Shown piece after piece: positions 63,440 to 64,000 of a stretch of 64,000 nt of DNA (positions within the stretch are counted from its first letter, which is position 1; every line of letters begins with the position of its first letter). The notes under the pieces were generated by a model. That model was not told where the DNA came from and searched no databases. It saw only the letters and a list, made by a program, of their open reading frames with translations. The stretch comes from Jacaranda mimosifolia (lineage: Eukaryota; Streptophyta; Magnoliopsida; Lamiales; Bignoniaceae): positions 27,389,032 through 27,453,031 of the forward strand of contig CM032125.1 of NCBI GenBank assembly GCA_018894105.1. The letters are read 5' to 3'. The position numbers and the translations under genes were made by a program.

Positions 63440-63900
63440 GTTGGTACTATACCTTATGCTAATTTCTTGCTCAGCATACCAATTTTATTTAATGATTAGG
63501 GTTAAAGTTTTACTATATTAGATTAAATTATGGAAACTGCGTTTAAGGCACTATCTTTTGGGGCATTAATTAAATTATGTTTTCTGGTCCACATTTTGTT
63601 AATCTGACCCTTTAAGAATCTTTTCACGTGAAGAATATGCTCTATGCCTCCATGGCAGTAGCGAAAGTATAAAATCAATTTCAACCTTACACTTTCAATG
63701 CAAATTGTCCGATTGAAATAAATTTTTTAATACACTTGTGTAATATTAGTCAATCTCCACGTCTTTTTTCACATGGCGTGATTAATTTCAAATAGATTAA
63801 AGATAAGCGCAAAGCTTATCTAGATTAGTTTTGGTTTTAAGCTCTTCATGTACTCATAGGTTGATTATATGTTTAGACTAATTCACCAATCTCAAACAGG
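63440..63900. repeat. Third copy of the dirigent upstream unit
   Basis: ATACCTTATGCTAATTTCTTGC, GGTTAAAG, GCGTTTAAGGCACTATCTTTT and AAATTGTCCGATT match 45816-46090 in order. The segment is at the right edge of the window, so a further dirigent gene may lie to the right. Confidence 0.65.
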
Positions 63901-64000
63901 ACTTATAATTAGTATATTCCTTGAATTTAACTTAAAAAATGAAATAAAATCCTATATACAAATACTCACCCTTAACATCATGAACAAATTAAGTCAGAAA

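Overview
The window is plant nuclear DNA, most likely from a eudicot. It is AT-rich, has many introns with GT..AG borders, carries plant-only families (dirigent proteins, a plant SMYD4-type TPR-MYND-SET protein, plant MULE transposons) and is dense in MITEs. The species cannot be fixed from the sequence. I saw no tRNA, rRNA, CRISPR or bacterial-type structure.

Layout. (1) 1.7-16.9 kb, minus strand: one apparently intact 15-exon gene for a TPR-MYND-SET protein of about 771 aa. Its introns hold MITEs and a 1.2-kb MULE-type element with a perfect 9-bp target-site duplication (TSD). (2) 18.7-19.6 kb: a small long-TIR MULE-like element. (3) 19.7-34.5 kb: a 14.8-kb Mutator-like element bounded by a perfect 9-bp TSD. 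It carries two convergent, decayed genes: a plant-mobile/DUF1985-like plus Ulp1 (C48) peptidase gene on the plus strand, and a MURA-like transposase with PB1-like, DDE, SWIM and zinc-knuckle parts on the minus strand. About 8 kb of the element is five minisatellite arrays with different unit lengths but a shared short motif. A hAT MITE is nested in a transposase exon. (4) 34.5-47 kb: MITEs, microsatellites and a 3.2-kb LTR element carrying only a decayed gag (TR-GAG type). (5) 47.7-64 kb: a decayed dirigent cluster. The copy at 47.8 kb is open but lacks a signal peptide, the copy at 58.8 kb has one nonsense codon, and the copy at 62.7 kb is a truncated 5' fragment. Between them lie a 711-bp tandem duplication, a 2.9-kb solo-LTR candidate inside a MITE, a second TR-GAG LTR, CACTA-type MITEs and a 1.6-kb non-autonomous Helitron.

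How it fits together. Only the SET gene, and perhaps the first dirigent gene, look able to make a normal protein. The large MULE is the most unusual object: its ends and TSD are preserved while both of its genes have nonsense codons and apparent losses of catalytic residues. The dirigent cluster appears to have grown by tandem duplication (promoter and downstream sequences recur) and then lost function through a different N-terminal lesion in each copy.
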